Of a stretch of 64,000 bases of DNA, positions 25,387 to 36,000 are shown piece by piece (position 1 is the first letter of the stretch; every line of letters starts with the position of its first letter). Origin of the DNA: PGYR01 sp048267165. GTDB taxonomy: Bacteria > Bacteroidota > Ignavibacteria > Kapaibacteriales > UBA2268. The stretch spans positions 1 to 64,000 of the forward strand of contig JBLWYD010000013.1 in assembly GCA_048267165.1 (NCBI GenBank). Reading direction: 5' to 3'. Under the pieces are notes generated by a model. It ran no database searches. It saw only the letters and a program-made list of their open reading frames with translations, and was not told the DNA's origin. The translations under genes were made by a program, and so were the position numbers.

Positions 25387-27984
25387 TTATAATATCGATT
25401 CTAATTCTGCTTCACTTTCCATATATACTTCTCTTGGTTTAGAACCATTGAATGGACCAACTACTCCGGCTTGCTCTAACTCATCTACTATTTTACCAGC
25501 TCTTGCATATCCAACCTTCAGCTTTCTTTGGAGCATAGATACCGAACCAGATTGAGTTTGAATAATCACTCTAGCTGCATCTTCGAATAAAGCATCTCTA
25601 TCAGAAGAATCATAATCATTTGCACCTTGTCTATTTTTAAGTATAGTACTTGGCAACTGATATGGCATAGAATATCCTTTTTGGTCTTGTATATGCTCAC
25701 ATATCCTTTCTATTTCGTCTGTAGAAATAAATGAGTTTTGAACTCTAATAGGTTTCGGTGACCCTGGCGATAAGTAAAGCAAATCTCCATTACCAAGTAG
25801 TGCTTCCGATCCACTTTGGTCAAGTATAGTTCTTGAATCAATTTTTGAAGCTACTAGATAACCAATTCTAGCAGGGAAATTGGCTTTGATAATACCAGTG
25901 ATTACGTTCACACTCGGTCTTTGAGTAGCTAGTATCAAGTGAATACCGACTGCTCTAGCCATCTGTGCCAAACGAATAATAGGTGTTTCAATTTCTTTAG
26001 AAGCTGTTAGCATCAAATCAGCTAACTCATCAATAACGCAGACTATATAAGGCATATGTCTATGCTTCATATTTGTATCGCCATCATATTTACCTTCTTT
26101 AACTTTTATATTATAATCTACTATATTCCTCTGACCGACGTTAGATAGAATTGTATAGCGTTCCTCCATTTCCAAGACTAACGATTTAAGCACCGATACA
26201 GCTTCTTCAGGGTCCGTTATTATCATATCCTTCACATCGGGTGAACAAGCCATGAAGTGGTTAGACAACGCCGCGTATTGTGTTAATTCAACTTTCTTAG
26301 GGTCAATAATTACGAATTTCAATTCGTCAGGCATTTTCTGATAAAGTAGAGAAGCTATAATAGTATTGATACCTACTGATTTACCAGAACCTGTAGAACC
26401 CGCTATTAGTAAATGGGGCATTTTTGCCAAGTCTGCTATAAATGCTTCACCATTGATTGTTTTACCCAAAGCTAAAGGAAGATATTGATTAGATTCTCTG
26501 TATTTTTTAGTGTTTACAACACTAGTGAAAGACACCATAGAAGGGTTTGAGTTTGGTATTTCTATACCAACTGTACCTTTACCCGGTATAGGAGCTATTA
26601 TTCTTATACCTTTAGCTTTCAATGCCATTGCCAAATCATCAGACAGATTCTCAATCTTACTTATTTTAATACCTGCCGCTGGTACGAATTCGTATTGAGT
26701 AACCACTGGCCCAGGTGTAACACTTAGGTTTTCAATTGTAATATTGAATGTTTCTAGTTTCTCTCTTAGTATCTCAGCATTCATCTTTAATTCAGCTTCG
26801 GATACTTCTATGACTTCATAATTCTGTTCAAGTAAATCTAATCCTGGAGGAGTATAGTCGATTTTTTCATCGTGTATATATGTACAAATAGGACTATCTG
26901 GTTCATCATCCAAATCATGGATTGAAATTGGATTAGAAGCTCGAGTAAATTCACTAGTACCAGTGTCAGAGCTCTCAGACTTATCATTTTGACTCAAATT
27001 CAATGTTAATTCTATATCTTCTCTCTTTTCAGCATCTATTTCCTGATCTTGGATTATATCCGAATCTTTGGTCAATGTAACTGATTTACGAGTATAATAT
27101 TCTTCTGTTGGATTTTCTGCTTCTGCAACTTTCTTGATTAGCAGCTCTTCTTTTTCTTTATTTGACATATTCAGATAATTTGGATCATCTATGTCAAGCT
27201 CACCTTTTTTCGGTTTATCTTTTTTCTTTTTACTAGGTTTAGTTGTTTCATCACTATCTTCTTCTTCACCCTTATCTTTGTTGATTACATTGATAGCCGA
27301 ATCTTTGATTGATACAGTTTTTTCAAGCATTTTATCTTTTGTGCTATCAAAAAATGAAAGAGTACCTTCGTAAAGCTTTTCAGTATTTAGCTTGAAACCA
27401 AATATTATAAATGTACCTAAACCTATCAAGAATATTAAAAAAGAGCCAATAGAACCCAATAAATTAGTCATTAGATAAGCCAAATACAGGCCAATAGAGC
27501 CCGCCCATTCTTTTGGGAAAGGTGATATCCAATCAAGTGAAAAAACAGTCCCCATTAAACCGCTAAATACAAGGGCACCAAGTAAATAGAAAAGGGTATC
27601 CCTTAAGTTTGGTTTAGTGATAGTAGCATGCTTTAGTAAGTCATACCCCCATCTGAATATAATGAATGGTATGAATATAGCTATAAAACCGAATGTCTTA
27701 TTGTAAATATAATATGAAATATAAGCACCTACTATTCCAAGCCAATTCTGAACAGATTCTGCTTTGATTTGTGCTATCTCATCGCCTGTTACCAGACCTA
27801 CTATTGCAGATGATTCCATCTGGATTGTTGATTCGTCTTCGAATGAATATGATATTAGTGCTATAAACATGAAAAGTGAAATTATAAATAGTAGAATGGA
27901 TAGTATTCTTAACTGTTTATCGTATCCATTGCTATCACTTTTAGCTTTTGACTTGCTTTTGCTACCTTTAAAGAAGGCTGCCAT
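25387..27984 (-). CDS. ftsK: DNA translocase FtsK/SpoIIIE
   Basis: 865 aa. Four N-terminal membrane helices (about 28-50, 85-110, 128-150, 160-200) anchor it at the septum. An acidic, Lys-rich linker (210-400) follows, then the RecA-like motor with Walker A AGSTGSGKS and Walker B VCVIDELADLML, and a winged-helix gamma domain at the end (LQRKLKVGYARAGKIVDEL) that reads chromosome-orienting sequences. It pumps DNA during division and serves dimer resolution. It begins 15 nt after comB and probably shares its transcript. Confidence 0.96.
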   Translation of the reverse strand: MAAFFKGSKSKSKAKSDSNGYDKQLRILSILLFIISLFMFIALISYSFEDESTIQMESSAIVGLVTGDEIAQIKAESVQNWLGIVGAYISYYIYNKTFGFIAIFIPFIIFRWGYDLLKHATITKPNLRDTLFYLLGALVFSGLMGTVFSLDWISPFPKEWAGSIGLYLAYLMTNLLGSIGSFLIFLIGLGTFIIFGFKLNTEKLYEGTLSFFDSTKDKMLEKTVSIKDSAINVINKDKGEEEDSDETTKPSKKKKDKPKKGELDIDDPNYLNMSNKEKEELLIKKVAEAENPTEEYYTRKSVTLTKDSDIIQDQEIDAEKREDIELTLNLSQNDKSESSDTGTSEFTRASNPISIHDLDDEPDSPICTYIHDEKIDYTPPGLDLLEQNYEVIEVSEAELKMNAEILREKLETFNITIENLSVTPGPVVTQYEFVPAAGIKISKIENLSDDLAMALKAKGIRIIAPIPGKGTVGIEIPNSNPSMVSFTSVVNTKKYRESNQYLPLALGKTINGEAFIADLAKMPHLLIAGSTGSGKSVGINTIIASLLYQKMPDELKFVIIDPKKVELTQYAALSNHFMACSPDVKDMIITDPEEAVSVLKSLVLEMEERYTILSNVGQRNIVDYNIKVKEGKYDGDTNMKHRHMPYIVCVIDELADLMLTASKEIETPIIRLAQMARAVGIHLILATQRPSVNVITGIIKANFPARIGYLVASKIDSRTILDQSGSEALLGNGDLLYLSPGSPKPIRVQNSFISTDEIERICEHIQDQKGYSMPYQLPSTILKNRQGANDYDSSDRDALFEDAARVIIQTQSGSVSMLQRKLKVGYARAGKIVDELEQAGVVGPFNGSKPREVYMESEAELESIL

Positions 27985-27999
27985 TTTTTCCCCACGAAA

Positions 28000-28722
28000 T
28001 TATTTTATCTTTATGCTGCGATTTGCGTATATAGGCACGCAATCAAATTTATTAAAAATTAATGAGAAATCTATATCATTTCTTTTTTCTATACTTATTA
28101 ATCTCTTTGCGTGTTTGCTATTTGTCAATTTATCTAATGTAATTTCTATATCTTTTCTGAGTGATAATAATATAATGCTAATTTCATCAAGAGAAAGATT
28201 AATTATCTTATTCAAATTGAATATCAGTTCAGTTGCGAATAAATTATCTTCTTCGCTTTCTTCTGAATTATTTCCAGCACAAAGTATTATACATCTATTT
28301 ATCTGATTAATGTTACCAACTATATAATTACAAACAGCGTTTATATTCAAAAATGAAGCGAATAGTATTTCTTTCGAATCTTTAGCTATGTCTATAGCTT
28401 TGGTGCAATTAGTAGTAGATAGAGCAATTACTTTACCTTTTATTGCATTATTGTTGAAAGAAATCGGTGAATTATCTAAATCGAATCCTACTATTTTTTC
28501 ACCATTTCTTTCCCCAGCAGCTAAAATTTTACTATTTTTGTTCTTTATTTTCAACACTTGTTCTATTTCCACGCAAGGGATAATCTCTTTTACTCCATTG
28601 CCGAATGCAGTAACAATTGTCGAACTGGCTCTGTAAATATCAATGAGTATTACAGTGTCAGTGGGTTTGAATTCAAATCCAGAATATTTATTAGTAACTG
28701 TGAATAAATCTAAAGTAACCAT
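28000..28722 (-). CDS. comB: 2-phosphosulfolactate phosphatase family protein (ComB)
   Basis: 240 aa. Typical ComB motifs: VILIDIYRASSTIVTA near residue 24, AAGERNGEKIVGFDLDNSP (about 90-108) and ALSTTNCTKAI (about 120); most family members have TTNGTKA, so Gly to Cys is a local change. The family is a Mg-dependent phosphatase of coenzyme M synthesis in methanogens; in bacteria the substrate is often unknown. Its ATG (28722-28720) overlaps the ATG of the divergent kdsA (28721-28723) in a single CATG. Confidence 0.88.
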   Translation of the reverse strand: MVTLDLFTVTNKYSGFEFKPTDTVILIDIYRASSTIVTAFGNGVKEIIPCVEIEQVLKIKNKNSKILAAGERNGEKIVGFDLDNSPISFNNNAIKGKVIALSTTNCTKAIDIAKDSKEILFASFLNINAVCNYIVGNINQINRCIILCAGNNSEESEEDNLFATELIFNLNKIINLSLDEISIILLSLRKDIEITLDKLTNSKHAKRLISIEKRNDIDFSLIFNKFDCVPIYANRSIKIK

Positions 28723-29491
28723 GAGTCTTTTTATAATTGCTGGTCCGTGTTTAGCAGAATCGAAAGAAATGTTAGACGAGACCGCATCTGAATTAACAAA
28801 AATAGCTAAAAAGTATGATGTTAAATTATATTTTAAAGCATCTTATAAGAAAGCTAATAGAACAAGCATTAGCTCATTCACTGGTATAGGTGATGAAAAA
28901 GCTCTTGGTTATATGGCTGATATGGGCGAAAAATATAATGTTGAAACTATTACAGATTTCCATACAGTTGAGGAAGCTCAGCTAGCAGCCAAATATGTAG
29001 ATTGCCTTCAAGTGCCTGCATTTTTAGCTCGCCAGACTGATTTACTAGTTGCAGCAGGGGAGACGGGCAAGATTATCAATATCAAGAAAGGACAGTTTAT
29101 GTCACCTGTAGATATGGGTAAAGCTGCTGAAAAAGTAGCTTCTACTGGAAACGATAAGATCTGGTTGACGGAGAGAGGTACTTTCTTTGGTTATAATGAT
29201 TTAGTAGTTGATTTCCGCTCATTACTTATTATGAAGCAATTTAACTATCCTGTTGTATATGACGCTACTCATTCGTTACAGCAACCATCTATCGGAGTCC
29301 AATCGGGTGGTTTGCCTCAGTTTATACCTGCACTTGCTAAAGCGGCAGTGGCGACAGGAGTAAATGGAGTGTTCTTCGAAACTCACCCTGACCCTAAGTC
29401 TGCTAAAAGCGATTCGGCAACTCAATTGCCATTAGCTGAAGCCGATACATTCGTCGCTAACCTTGTTAAAATTCATCAAGCACAAAAATAA
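28721..29491 (+). CDS. kdsA: 3-deoxy-D-manno-octulosonate-8-phosphate synthase (KdsA)
   Basis: 256 aa from the ATG at 28721; upstream in-frame codons lie inside comB on the other strand and add no homology. It joins PEP and arabinose-5-phosphate to make KDO-8-P for the LPS core. Motifs: FIIAGPCLAES at the start, KASYKKANRTS (PEP site), DCLQVPAFLARQTDL, IKKGQFMSP and the C-terminal FFETHPDP. It is followed 6 nt later by a CaCA exchanger, as in the kds-yrbG clusters of other Gram-negative bacteria. Confidence 0.96.
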   Translation: MSLFIIAGPCLAESKEMLDETASELTKIAKKYDVKLYFKASYKKANRTSISSFTGIGDEKALGYMADMGEKYNVETITDFHTVEEAQLAAKYVDCLQVPAFLARQTDLLVAAGETGKIINIKKGQFMSPVDMGKAAEKVASTGNDKIWLTERGTFFGYNDLVVDFRSLLIMKQFNYPVVYDATHSLQQPSIGVQSGGLPQFIPALAKAAVATGVNGVFFETHPDPKSAKSDSATQLPLAEADTFVANLVKIHQAQK

Positions 29492-29497
29492 AAACTT

Positions 29498-30457
29498 ATG
29501 ATATTAACTATAATACTATTTGTAATCGGTTTTATAATGCTAATCAAAGGAGCGGACTTCCTTGTTGATGGAGCTTCTTCTATTGCAAAGAGATTTAATA
29601 TATCAGATTTGGTCATAGGGCTTACCATTGTTTCATTTGGTACTTCAGCCCCCGAACTAGTAATCAATATACTAGCTAGTTTTAGTGGTAGTTCTGAAAT
29701 TGCAATAGGTAACGTACTAGGTAGTAATATTGCAAATATATTTCTAATACTTGGTATATCTGCACTTATAAGTAATTTACCTCTCAAAAAAAGTACTATT
29801 TTCTCTGAGATTCCGTTTACATTAATTGCTGTGTTTTTGGTTGGGTTTTTAGCTAATACTAATCTATTTACTTCTGACGCATCTCTACAAGTCTCAAAAT
29901 ATGAAGGGCTTGTATTACTAGTTTTCTTTTTACTATTTTTAGCTTATATATATACATTAGCTCGTGATGACAAGGATATTTTTGATGAAGTAGAAAGCAG
30001 TCTCTCGCTTCCAAAATCATATATATATGTAGGTATTGGTATATTGGCGATGTTTTTTGGAGGGAAATGGGTAGTAGATGGCTCAATCGAATTTGCGAAT
30101 TATTACGGTTTATCAGAATCATTTGTAGGATTAACTATTATTTCTTTAGGAACATCACTTCCTGAATTAGCAACATCTATAGTAGCTGCTAGAAAGGGTA
30201 ATTCTGATATTGCTGTTGGTAATATAGTGGGGTCTAATATATTCAATCTTCTTTGGATATTGGGTATTAGTGCCTTTATCCGTGACCTTCCTTTCCCCGC
30301 TATTAGTAATATTGATATAGCCGTTACTGGTTTTGCTAGTGTCGTGCTTATCTTATCAATGACTATGGGAAAAAAATACTCCATCGCAAAAGCAGATGGA
30401 GTAATTTATATTGTTATTTATCTAGTATATCTATACTTCGTATATCTGAGAGGATAG
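29498..30457 (+). CDS. yrbG: sodium/calcium exchanger family protein (YrbG-like)
   Basis: 319 aa, ten predicted helices, with the two inverted alpha repeats of the CaCA family: VIGLTIVSFGTSAPELVIN and GNVLGSNIANIFLILG in the first half, VGLTIISLGTSLPELATS and GNIVGSNIFNLLWILG in the second. Conserved Glu residues sit in both PEL motifs, so ion exchange is expected in the inner membrane. Second gene after kdsA. Convergent with the peptidase gene, only 4 bp between stops and no clear terminator. Confidence 0.92.
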   Translation: MILTIILFVIGFIMLIKGADFLVDGASSIAKRFNISDLVIGLTIVSFGTSAPELVINILASFSGSSEIAIGNVLGSNIANIFLILGISALISNLPLKKSTIFSEIPFTLIAVFLVGFLANTNLFTSDASLQVSKYEGLVLLVFFLLFLAYIYTLARDDKDIFDEVESSLSLPKSYIYVGIGILAMFFGGKWVVDGSIEFANYYGLSESFVGLTIISLGTSLPELATSIVAARKGNSDIAVGNIVGSNIFNLLWILGISAFIRDLPFPAISNIDIAVTGFASVVLILSMTMGKKYSIAKADGVIYIVIYLVYLYFVYLRG

Positions 30458-30461
30458 ATTT

Positions 30462-32510
30462 CTATTTCAGATGTTTCTTCAAGAAACCAAAGAACTCACT
30501 TTGCCATACAATTGCGTTTTGTAGATTCAGAACCCAGTGATTTTCGTCTGGGAATACAAGCAATTCAGAATCAAGTCCTTTTAGTTGAGCCGCAGTATAT
30601 GCTTCCAAACTCTGAGTATATGGTACTCTAAAATCATTCATACCAGTTATAATAAGTATAGGTGAATCCCATTTGTTTACGTATTTGTGAGGAGAATGCT
30701 CTTCGTAAACATCTTCATTGTCATCATCCCAATAAGGTCCACCGAACTCCCAATCTGGGAAGAATAGCTCTTCAGTTGAGCCGTACATAGAAGTCAAGTC
30801 AAAAACTCCACAATGTGATATAAATGCTTTGAATCGTCCTTCATCATTACCTTGCATCCAAAATACTGTATAACCACCAAAACTAGCTCCTACTGCTGCT
30901 ACATTGTTCTTATCGACAAAGCTTTCAGCCATTAGATTGTCAGTAGATGATAATATATCTTCCATTGCCTGACCGTTCCAATCTTTGCTTATATCATCGT
31001 TCCATTTCTGACCGAAACCAGGCATACCACGTCTATTAGGAGCACAAACTATGTATCCTTGTGAAGCCATCAAGTAAAGATTCCATCTGTAACTGAAATA
31101 ATTACTAATAGTTCCTTGTGGACCACCTTGACAGTATGTAATCATTGGATATTTTTTAGATTTGTCAAAATTAGGAGGGTATAGTACCCAAGTTTGAATA
31201 CTCTCTCCATCAGTTGCTTCTACCCATCTTTCTTCAATATTTACATCGTGAAGTTTGATTAGCAAAAAGTCATTGACTTTAGTTTTTCTTGCTAATTTCT
31301 TAGTTGCTATATCAAGAGTATAGTAATCAGTTGGGCTTGTCATACTACTTCTTCCGAAGATAAGAGTTTTCCCATCAGAAGAAATTGTTAAGCCTTGATC
31401 ATCATTAGTCTTATCACTTGTAATCTGTGTTTGCTTGTTAGTAGCAACATCTAAACTATAAATATGTACTCTACCTTTAGAACCAGAGTTAAAGTATATA
31501 GACTTGCTATCTGGAGACCATACAACTGCATCAACCCACTGGTCGAACTCAGCTAACATCTCTTTGACAACACCAGTTGCTCTATCATAAAGCATAAGTC
31601 TTACTTTGTCAGCTTCGAAACCATTTCTTTTTTGTGAGTGGAATGCAATCCATTTACCGTCAGGAGAGTAAACAGGGTCTTTATCATAACCCATCATTCC
31701 TTCGGTAATATTCTTAGTAGATTTAGTTCTAATATCATAAAGGTATATATCAGAGTTAGTACTACGTGCAGGATTATCTACTTTTTTACTTGTGTAAGCT
31801 ATTTCTGTTCCTTCTGGAGACCAAGCTAATTGCTCGCCTCCACCAAAAGGTAATAGGGGACTATCATTCTTGTCACCTTCCATAATATCTACCGGTCTTC
31901 CACCAGAAATAGGCATATAATGAACGTGTGATGCTTTATCATCTTCCCAAGTATCCCAGTGTCTTGTAGGTAATGCACTATATTTTAAAGCATTGAAGCT
32001 AGTATATTGAGAGTACTGCTTTTCTAGGCTTTCTCTTACTTCTACTTCAGTAGTGAAGAGAATATTATCTCCTTTAGGGCTGATGCTCATATTGGAAACT
32101 CCACTAGCTACAGCACTTATTGCTTTAGAATTACGAGATGCAAAGTCCATCTCATAAACTTGTGGAGCACCCATCTTGCTCGAAAGAAAATATATCTTCT
32201 TACCATCATTAGACCATCTGGCATTCGATTCACTTTCTTCTGTATCAGTTAGCTGAGTCATCTTATCAGTAGCCAAATCAACTATATATAAGTCATTTAC
32301 AGATGTATTTGTTTTTAGATTAGGTGTTTTCAAGCTAAATAGAATCGTCTTATTATCAGGCGATAACTGCATATCACTCAGTCTTTTCATTGATAATAAA
32401 TCCTCAGGACTAAAAGCATGTCTGTCTTTGTCAGCTAGCTTGACCAACCCATCTTGAGATTGTGCATATCCTGGGGTTAGAAGAATTAGTAATAGTAGTA
32501 TATATTTCAT
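30462..32510 (-). CDS. S9 family prolyl oligopeptidase/dipeptidyl peptidase
   Basis: 682 aa. Signal peptide (to about GYAQSQD), a WD40/TolB-like beta-propeller (40-400, repeated SPDGKxIxF and WSPDS turns), then an alpha/beta-hydrolase domain. The nucleophile Ser is near 543 in GASFGGYTVF; Asp lies in ITGMNDFRVPYTQ and His in PDENHWVLN. It should release dipeptides from proteins in the periplasm. Single-gene unit; tRNA-Gly is upstream on the other strand. Confidence 0.93.
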   Translation of the reverse strand: MKYILLLLILLTPGYAQSQDGLVKLADKDRHAFSPEDLLSMKRLSDMQLSPDNKTILFSLKTPNLKTNTSVNDLYIVDLATDKMTQLTDTEESESNARWSNDGKKIYFLSSKMGAPQVYEMDFASRNSKAISAVASGVSNMSISPKGDNILFTTEVEVRESLEKQYSQYTSFNALKYSALPTRHWDTWEDDKASHVHYMPISGGRPVDIMEGDKNDSPLLPFGGGEQLAWSPEGTEIAYTSKKVDNPARSTNSDIYLYDIRTKSTKNITEGMMGYDKDPVYSPDGKWIAFHSQKRNGFEADKVRLMLYDRATGVVKEMLAEFDQWVDAVVWSPDSKSIYFNSGSKGRVHIYSLDVATNKQTQITSDKTNDDQGLTISSDGKTLIFGRSSMTSPTDYYTLDIATKKLARKTKVNDFLLIKLHDVNIEERWVEATDGESIQTWVLYPPNFDKSKKYPMITYCQGGPQGTISNYFSYRWNLYLMASQGYIVCAPNRRGMPGFGQKWNDDISKDWNGQAMEDILSSTDNLMAESFVDKNNVAAVGASFGGYTVFWMQGNDEGRFKAFISHCGVFDLTSMYGSTEELFFPDWEFGGPYWDDDNEDVYEEHSPHKYVNKWDSPILIITGMNDFRVPYTQSLEAYTAAQLKGLDSELLVFPDENHWVLNLQNAIVWQSEFFGFLKKHLK

Positions 32511-32661
32511 AATATTTTTATTTGTTAGTTAAACATTAACCACAAATATAGATAATTTTATACTAATATTCTTTTCTTAGTTTTGTGAATAAAAATATCA
32601 AAAATTAACTCCACAGTATCAAGACACTTACAAACTAAATGCAAAAAACTTCAAAAAATAT

Positions 32662-32692
32662 TTTGTCAGTTCGGAAATATCTCCTAATTTTG
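32662..32692 (+). promoter_or_regulatory. Bacteroidota-type promoter of tRNA-Gly
   Basis: TTTG (32662-32665), 19 bp, then TAATTTTG (32685-32692) fits the TTTG/N17-23/TAnnTTTG consensus of the Bacteroidota housekeeping sigma factor. The tRNA begins 15 nt downstream. Confidence 0.65.
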
Positions 32693-32706
32693 TGTTCTAA
32701 AAAAAA

Positions 32707-32779
32707 GCAGGAGTAGCTCAGCTGGTAGAGCACAACCTTGCCAAGGTTGGGGTCGCGAGTTCGAATCTCGTCTCTTGCT
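32707..32779 (+). tRNA. tRNA-Gly (GCC)
   Basis: 73 nt cloverleaf: acceptor GCAGGAG with CTCTTGC, D arm GCTC/GAGC, anticodon stem CAACC/GGTTG with loop TTGCCAA (anticodon GCC), 5-nt variable loop, T arm GCGAG-TTCGAAT-CTCGT. Discriminator T; CCA is not encoded. Confidence 0.97.
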
Positions 32780-32780
32780 C

Positions 32781-32807
32781 TACGACGAAAGTCGTAACTT
32801 CCTTTTT
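32781..32807 (+). terminator. hairpin directly after tRNA-Gly
   Basis: TACGAC-GAAA-GTCGTA, a 6-bp stem with a GNRA tetraloop, then ACTTCCTTTTT. Confidence 0.6.
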
Positions 32808-32814
32808 ATGCTGC

Positions 32815-32859
32815 ATGCCTTGCTGACAATTCCCCCCGTTAGTAAGGCATCTTTTTTTT
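32815..32859 (+). terminator. strong intrinsic terminator
   Basis: A 13-bp stem (ATGCCTTGCTGAC with GTTAGTAAGGCAT, two G-T pairs), a 10-nt C-rich loop, and eight T residues. Confidence 0.85.
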
Positions 32860-33023
32860 AGAACAAATCTTTCAACTACTGTAACTTTTTTCTTGTTTGT
32901 GAGTTTATAGAGAAAAGCAAATGTCAATTAAACAACCAAAGCCTATTATTATTAGTACCATTTTAAAATAAATCAAGTCGAAAAACTTTTGTAGATTATA
33001 CATTGTGTAATTTGGGTATTAAT

Positions 33024-36000
33024 ATGAATCTATTGAATAAAACACTTCTATCTATAGTAACTCTAATCATTGTTAGTTATAGCGCCTATGCTAAAACTGA
33101 AATAATTAGTTCAACTGCTAATTCATTGACTATAGTCTATACTCCCGAATTAGTATCTAATAACGTCATCACTATAAATGGTATTGAATATACTCAACCC
33201 GTATTCGACGATGCTGGTAATATTCTAGAGCAAACGGGTTATCCTCAACTTATAGCTACAAAAAAAGCCATTGCTGTTCCGTCCCCAACTGGATATAGTA
33301 TTCAGAATATAGAAATTGGCCCAATCAAATCTATTAATTCTGTTATAGCTCCTGTGTATTTGCTTGGAAGAGAAGATGATACCCAAATCGATAGAAGAGC
33401 TTATTTGAATAGGCCTATTGAAGAGTGGGCTAATATAGAATACAATGGTATAAGTAGAGATAAATACTCAGCTACTTTAAATATTATAAATGCAAAGTAT
33501 AACCCATATTCGAAATCTATCGAAATACCTGAATATGTGAAAGTAACTATTAAATTCGACAGCAAAGGAACTAAAAGCAACAGAAAAAATCAAAGAAATT
33601 CTATCAATAATAGTTTTTTAAACAGTAATGTTGCTAAAAACTGGACTGTATCTGATGAACAACTATTCTTTAGAAATGATATAGAAAAACAAACGAAAGC
33701 TAATAAAGTACAATCAGACGAAGTTCTAAGTTCAGGCAGTTGGTTCAAAATCCGAATATCTGAAACTGGAGTTTATGAATTAACAGCCGAATATCTTAAT
33801 GACTTCGGTATTTCTATTCCTAATAATAATGTAAATACTATAAAAATATTCGGGAATGGTGGACATGAACTACCTGAGAATGTTGATTTTGCTGCACTTA
33901 ATCAGATGAATCAACAAAATATAATTGTTAAAAAGAATCCTGATGGCTCTTTAAAGTCAATCGTATTCTTTGCTGGTGGAACTACTGGTTTTGAGTATGG
34001 CACTAGAGGGTTGAAAAATGAAGAGTTTTTCAATGGATTCAAAGTAATCCATTATCTGAATCATTTTAGTAAGAATAATAACTATTTACTGACGTGGGGT
34101 GGTGACGAAGGAAAGCGTTCTATTCCTGCGACTGCTGTAACTGGTGATATTAAAAATGATTTGAATGTATTCACACGAAGACAATTCTTCGAAGAGGAAC
34201 TAATTAGCGCTTATCATGGTGGTGCTGGGAAACAATTCTTCGGTAGAACTTATTTTTCAGATTCATTCGACCAAGATTTAATCAATTTAGCTGACGAGGG
34301 TAATTTAACTTATCGCTTATCACTCGCTCATGCAGGGGCAAGTAAGTCTGGTGGACAGTTTTCAGTTAAAGATAACGGTAAACTAGTGGCTGAAAATTTA
34401 TATCTTCTTTCTACTGTTGAAGAAGCATATAGAAAATTCTTTGAGTTTACCATACCTAGAAATGAAGTCCCTAATAAAGATAAAATCAGTTTGAAATTAG
34501 ACTATACTAATGCTGGTCAGACGAACGCAAATGGTATATTTGACTATCTAGAGATACACTACCCAAGTAAGACTATTGCTCACAATGGTGAAGTATATAT
34601 GTTTACTGACCCTCTATTATCAGGTTTAACTAAGTATAATTTCACGGGATTCAATGGCGATGTATATGCTTATGATATTTCGGATATGGGTAATCCTATA
34701 CAGTTAGAAGCAAAATCTCAAGGGAAATTCGATCTAATCACAGATCTAACAGAGAATCAACCTAAAAGATTCTTCCTTAGTTCTAACCTTAGAAAACCAG
34801 TTAGTATTGAAAAAGTTGATATAAAAGGATTGAGAAATACAAAATTCAATAATGATGTGATTGTTATAACTCATTCTAAATTGCGAGAATCTGCAAAAAA
34901 ATTCAAAGAATATAGAGAAGCTAATAGCAATCTTTCAGTAGGTATTTTCGAAATAACTGATATTTATAATGAGTATAATGCAGGTACAATGGATATAACT
35001 GCTGTACGTGATTTCATAGCTCAAGCAATGACTAATTGGGATGTTAAGCCTACTTATGTTGTACTATGGGGTGATGGGCATTACGATTACAGAGAGATAT
35101 TAACTACTCAAACTAATTTTGTACCTCCACACTTAAGTGAAGATGAGTATAATAGCTTTGCTTCTGTAAAGAGTATTTGTACTGATGACTATTATGCTAG
35201 AGTTGTAGGTAATGATAAGGCATTAGATTTGGCAATTGGTAGGCTAACAATAAATACCGAGAAAGAAGGAAATATAATAGTTGAGAAAATAAAACACTAC
35301 GAAAACAATTCAAGTATAGATAATTGGCGAAATAAGATAACTTTAGTTGCGGACGATGGATTCAGTGGAACAGAAAATCCCGATAAAGAGGGCGATGGTG
35401 ATTTATTCGTTAGACATTCTGAAGATTTTTCAAATAATAGAGTTCCGAAGTTTATGGAGCAAAGAAAAATATACTCAGTAGAATACGAATCTCAATTAAC
35501 TGCTGGTGGTATTCGTAAACCTTCTGCTAATGCAGCTATATTAAAATCTGTGAATGAAGAAGGGGTGTTACTACTTAATTGGTACGGACACGGTAACCCT
35601 CAAGTTTGGTCTCATGAAGGTATATTGGATAGAGATGTATCTATCAGACAAATGGTAAACTATGATAAACTATTTTTCCTTACAGCTGCAACTTGCGATT
35701 TTGCGAAATATGATAATTTCGAATCTCTGTCTGGTGCAGAGTTAATGTTACTTAATGAATATGGCGGATCTATTGGTGTTTTCGGTTCATCAAGAGTAGT
35801 ATATGCAACTCAAAATCATTACTTGAATAGAGCACTTTATAGTAATTTATTCACAAGAAATGAAAATGGTGATTATCTTACATTAGGTGAAGCCGTTTTT
35901 AATTTGAAACAAACATTCAATAGTGATAATGACGAAAAATACTTTCTATTAGGTGACCCTACTCTTAGACTCCTTATCCCTCGTTATGATATTGTACTAG

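Noticed and set aside
32718..32927. Minus-strand open frame of 69 codons
   Set aside because: It lies antisense over the tRNA-Gly gene and its terminators.
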